Positions 13,016-15,411 of a stretch of 15,411 nucleotides of DNA are shown here, piece by piece (position 1 is the stretch's first letter; each line of letters starts with the position of its first letter). The notes beneath the pieces were generated by a model. That model worked only from the letters and a program-made list of their open reading frames with translations, was not told where the DNA came from and did not search any database. The translations under genes were made by a program, and so were the position numbers. The DNA lies in NCBI GenBank assembly GCA_934486705.1, contig CAKSQS010000061.1:1-15411 (forward strand). The letters run 5' to 3'. Origin of the DNA: an uncultured Eubacteriales bacterium (GTDB taxonomy: Bacteria; Bacillota; Clostridia; Oscillospirales; Acutalibacteraceae).

Positions 13016-15114
13016 AAATAACTCTTGCAAAAACCGCGGGCTTTTGCTTTGGCGTAGACCGCGCGGTGCAAACGGTGTACGACCTGCTCGAAAAGGGCGA
13101 AAGGGTTTGCACGTTAGGCCCTATAATTCATAACGACCAAATGGTTAAAGAGCTTGAAAGCAAGGGGGTCAGAACCGTTTCGTCATATACCGAGGTTTTA
13201 CCGGGCGAGACCCTTGTAATACGTTCGCACGGCGTGCCTGCGGCGGTTTTTGAAGAAACGGCTGCGGCGGGCATTAAAACGGTGGACGCCACCTGCCCGT
13301 TCGTTGCGAAAATTCATAAAATAGTCGCCGAAAAAAGCGCCGAGGGTTACATAACGGTAATAGCGGGGGACGCGTCTCACCAAGAGGTAATTGGTATAGT
13401 GGGGCACTGCACGGGCGAATATTATGTCGTTTCGGGCGCGGAGCAATTCAGGGAATTACTTGAAAAAGAGGAAAATTTCAGTGGAAAAAGGGTCATTTTA
13501 GTGGCTCAAACGACCTTCAACGCGGAAATTTGGAAAGAAATTCAGAAAATTTCAAAAAAAGTATGTACAAATGCAAAAATATTTGATACAATATGTAATG
13601 CGACTTCCATGCGCCAGCAGGAGACCCGAAAGCTGGCGGCTGAAAATGACGTGATGATCGTTATCGGAGGCAGGCATTCTTCAAACACGGCAAAGCTTTT
13701 TGACGTGTGCAAAGAGGAGTGCGGCAGGGCGTATCTTATTGAAACGGCGGCGGAGCTTACCGGCGCTATGTTTGATAAGTGCCGCTCGGCGGGAGTTGTT
13801 GCAGGCGCATCTACGCCTGCGGGTATTATAAAGGAGGTTATTAAAACCATGTCGGAAAATTTACAACCGGTAGAGGAACAGACGGAGGTAAAAGAATCTG
13901 TTCAAAAAAGCTTTGAGGAAATGACGGATGAGGAAGCATTTGAGGCTTCGCTCAGCAGCTTAACGGGCGACCAGAAGGTAGAAGGTACGGTTATTGCTGT
14001 CAACCCCGGCGAAATTTCGGTGGACATCGGCAGAGGTGTCACCGGATATGTTACAGCGGACGAGTATTCTTCAGATCCCGACGTAAAGCTTATGGACGAG
14101 GTAAAGGCGGGTGATAAGCTTAATCTTATCATTATGAAGATCAATGACCAGGAAGGAACCGCAATGCTTTCAAAGCGTCGTTACGATGCTATTGCCGGTT
14201 GGGATAATATAGTCGCAGCCAAGGATTCGGGCGAAATCGTTACGGGCTTTGTTAAGGACGTTATCAAGGGCGGCGTTGTGGCTTACTCCAACAACGTGCG
14301 CGTTTTCATCCCCGCTTCCCAGGCTACCGCGTCGCGCGGTGAATCCCTTGAGGATTTAAAGGGCAAGGAAGTTTCTTTCCGCATTATCGAGATCGGCAGA
14401 GGCCGCAGAGCGGTTGGCTCTATCCGCAGCGTGCTCAAAGAGCAGCGCAAGGCGGCAGAGGATAAGATTTGGGAGACCATAGCCGTGGGCGACCGTTTCA
14501 CAGGCGTTGTTAAGTCTCTTACAAGCTACGGCGCGTTTGTCGATATAGGCGGAGTTGACGGAATGGTGCACATTTCCGAGCTTTCGTGGCAGAGAATTAA
14601 AAATCCGTCCGAGGTAGTGCTCGTGGGCGATACCGTAGAGGTTTACGTTAAAGCGCTCGACCCCGAAAAGAGAAAAATTTCTCTCGGCTACAAAAAGGCC
14701 GAGGACAACCCGTGGGTTATTTTTGAAAATAACTACAACGTAGGCGATACCGTTAAGGTTACAATAGTCAGCATGACTACATACGGCGCGTTCGCCCGCA
14801 TTATTCCGGGAATTGACGGACTTATTCACATTTCCCAGATTGCCGATAAGCACATAGCAAAGCCGCAGGATGAGCTGACTGTAGGTCAGGAAGTTGACGC
14901 AAAGATTATTGCCGTTGACCCCGAGAAGAAGCGCGTAAGCCTTTCTATCCGTGCGCTTTTAGAGCCCGAAAAGGCTGAGGAGGAAGTTCCCGCCGTTTCC
15001 GAACCGGATGAAACGGTTTACGAAACTCCGGCTGAGACTCCCGCCGCAGAGGAAACTCCCGCCGCAGAGGAAACTCCCGCAGCAGAAGAAGCTCCGGCTG
15101 AAACCGAGGAATAA
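13012..15114 (+). CDS. ispH-rpsA: Fused 4-hydroxy-3-methylbut-2-enyl diphosphate reductase (IspH) and ribosomal protein S1-like protein
   Basis: A 700-aa bifunctional protein. Residues 1-279 are IspH, the iron-sulfur enzyme making IPP and DMAPP in the last MEP-pathway step. Cluster ligands C12, C95 and C195 and active-site H40, H73, H123 and E125 are present. Four S1 RNA-binding domains follow at about 322-390, 406-476, 492-562 and 577-650; the last two are the most canonical (SYGAFVDIGGVDGMVHISEL). The tail, 651-700, is Glu/Pro/Ala repeat. The start is TTG, overlapping the cmk stop as TTGA, and matches the family N-terminus. This fusion is known in Clostridia. A perfect AAGGAGG precedes an in-frame ATG at 13849, so free S1 may also be made. 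Confidence 0.95.
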   Translation: MKITLAKTAGFCFGVDRAVQTVYDLLEKGERVCTLGPIIHNDQMVKELESKGVRTVSSYTEVLPGETLVIRSHGVPAAVFEETAAAGIKTVDATCPFVAKIHKIVAEKSAEGYITVIAGDASHQEVIGIVGHCTGEYYVVSGAEQFRELLEKEENFSGKRVILVAQTTFNAEIWKEIQKISKKVCTNAKIFDTICNATSMRQQETRKLAAENDVMIVIGGRHSSNTAKLFDVCKEECGRAYLIETAAELTGAMFDKCRSAGVVAGASTPAGIIKEVIKTMSENLQPVEEQTEVKESVQKSFEEMTDEEAFEASLSSLTGDQKVEGTVIAVNPGEISVDIGRGVTGYVTADEYSSDPDVKLMDEVKAGDKLNLIIMKINDQEGTAMLSKRRYDAIAGWDNIVAAKDSGEIVTGFVKDVIKGGVVAYSNNVRVFIPASQATASRGESLEDLKGKEVSFRIIEIGRGRRAVGSIRSVLKEQRKAAEDKIWETIAVGDRFTGVVKSLTSYGAFVDIGGVDGMVHISELSWQRIKNPSEVVLVGDTVEVYVKALDPEKRKISLGYKKAEDNPWVIFENNYNVGDTVKVTIVSMTTYGAFARIIPGIDGLIHISQIADKHIAKPQDELTVGQEVDAKIIAVDPEKKRVSLSIRALLEPEKAEEEVPAVSEPDETVYETPAETPAAEETPAAEETPAAEEAPAETEE
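13831..13851 (+). promoter_or_regulatory. Internal Shine-Dalgarno and ATG between IspH and S1 parts
   Basis: AAGGAGG (13831-13837) lies 11 bases before ATG 13849, in frame at codon 280, exactly at the junction of the two domains. It could start a stand-alone S1 protein of 421 aa beginning MSENLQPVEEQ. The spacing is slightly long but the match to the anti-Shine-Dalgarno is full. Confidence 0.5.
15037..15090 (+). repeat. 18-bp in-frame tandem repeat in the S1 tail
   Basis: Three copies of ACTCCCGCCGCAGAGGAA (15037, 15055, 15073; the third with two changes) encode TPAAEE repeats; a fourth, more diverged copy follows. A slippage-prone acidic tail. Confidence 0.88.
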
Positions 15115-15124
15115 TTTGTAAAGC

Positions 15125-15167
15125 AAAAGCAGGTTTTCGGAATATGGGAAGACCTGCTTTGTTTTTT
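15125..15167 (+). terminator. Rho-independent terminator after ispH-rpsA
   Basis: AAAGCAGGT (15126-15134) pairs with ACCTGCTTT (15152-15160), followed by G and six Ts. It begins 11 bases after the stop codon. Confidence 0.9.
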
Positions 15168-15206
15168 AAAAAAATTTATGCAATAAACGCGGCGTTTGTG
15201 CATAAA
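15165..15206 (-). terminator. Minus-strand terminator-like hairpin
   Basis: TTTATGCA (15175-15182) and TGCATAAA (15199-15206) flank an inner AAACG/CGTTT stem. On the minus strand it is followed by a run of seven Ts, as in a rho-independent terminator. No minus-strand gene is visible to its right within the window. Confidence 0.55.
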
Positions 15207-15258
15207 CTGTTACAGAAAAGCCTTTAACGACTAAAAATCAAAAAAATCAAAAAAACAC

Positions 15259-15287
15259 TTGACAAACAGGCTTTGTTATGGTAAGAT
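15259..15287 (+). promoter_or_regulatory. tRNA promoter
   Basis: Perfect TTGACA (15259-15264), 17-base spacer, TAAGAT (15282-15287). The leader before the mature tRNA would be about 42 bases. Confidence 0.75.
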
Positions 15288-15335
15288 AATGTCTGTCGCC
15301 GGTGAGTGATATGCAAACCGGGCGGTACACATGAC

Positions 15336-15411
15336 GGGAGCATAGCTCAGCTGGGAGAGCATCTGCCTTACAAGCAGAGGGTCACAGGTTCGAGCCCTGT
15401 TGTTCCCACCA
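15336..15411 (+). tRNA. tRNA-Val (anticodon UAC)
   Basis: 76 nt with full cloverleaf. The acceptor stem GGGAGCA pairs with TGTTCCC (one G-T pair). The D arm is GCTC/GAGC. The anticodon stem TCTGC/GCAGA holds loop CTTACAA, giving anticodon TAC. The T arm ACAGG/CCTGT holds TTCGAGC. The discriminator A and CCA are encoded. The gene ends exactly at the window edge, so more tRNA genes may follow. Confidence 0.97.

Noticed and set aside
14356..14853. 165-aa minus-strand open frame inside the S1 domains
   Set aside because: Shadow frame of conserved S1 repeats.

Overview
The window looks like chromosome of a gut-type clostridial Firmicute (Oscillospirales/Ruminococcaceae-like). The support is an SRP RNA gene directly upstream of dnaX-ebfC-recR, a fused ispH-rpsA gene behind cmk, strong GGAGG-type ribosome binding sites, and palindromic intergenic repeats of a kind I recall from gut Clostridia. 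The taxonomic placement is inference; no search was run.

Layout. (1) About 1-1730, minus strand: a tightly overlapped operon of a left-handed beta-helix (hexapeptide) protein, a Nudix hydrolase and a RING/zinc-ribbon protein cut by the left edge, with a clear promoter. (2) About 1814-5778, plus strand: the SRP RNA with its own promoter, then dnaX, ebfC, recR, a DUF896 protein and a D-2-hydroxyacid dehydrogenase, ending at a strong two-way terminator. (3) 5869-10033, minus strand: a MarR regulator and two ABC half-transporters forming an asymmetric heterodimeric exporter, with a near-consensus promoter and a perfect palindromic operator. (4) About 10080-11050: an accessory stretch. Two hairpin-rich repeats flank a small AT-rich module of divergent genes, a 77-aa protein of unknown function and a 45-aa ribbon-helix-helix regulator, sharing a promoter region with three GGTAAC motifs. 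(5) 11049-15167, plus strand: a BaiN/HI0933-like flavoprotein, cmk and the ispH-rpsA fusion, ending in a terminator. (6) A promoter and tRNA-Val(UAC) close the window.

How the genes work together. dnaX, ebfC and recR are the usual replication/recombination cluster. cmk, ispH and rpsA link nucleotide, isoprenoid and translation functions, and a perfect Shine-Dalgarno inside the fusion could release S1 as a separate protein. The MarR-ABC operon looks like an autoregulated export system. Nothing here is clearly a new defence or biosynthetic system. The least explained parts are the RHH/77-aa module between repeats and the internal translation start in ispH-rpsA.
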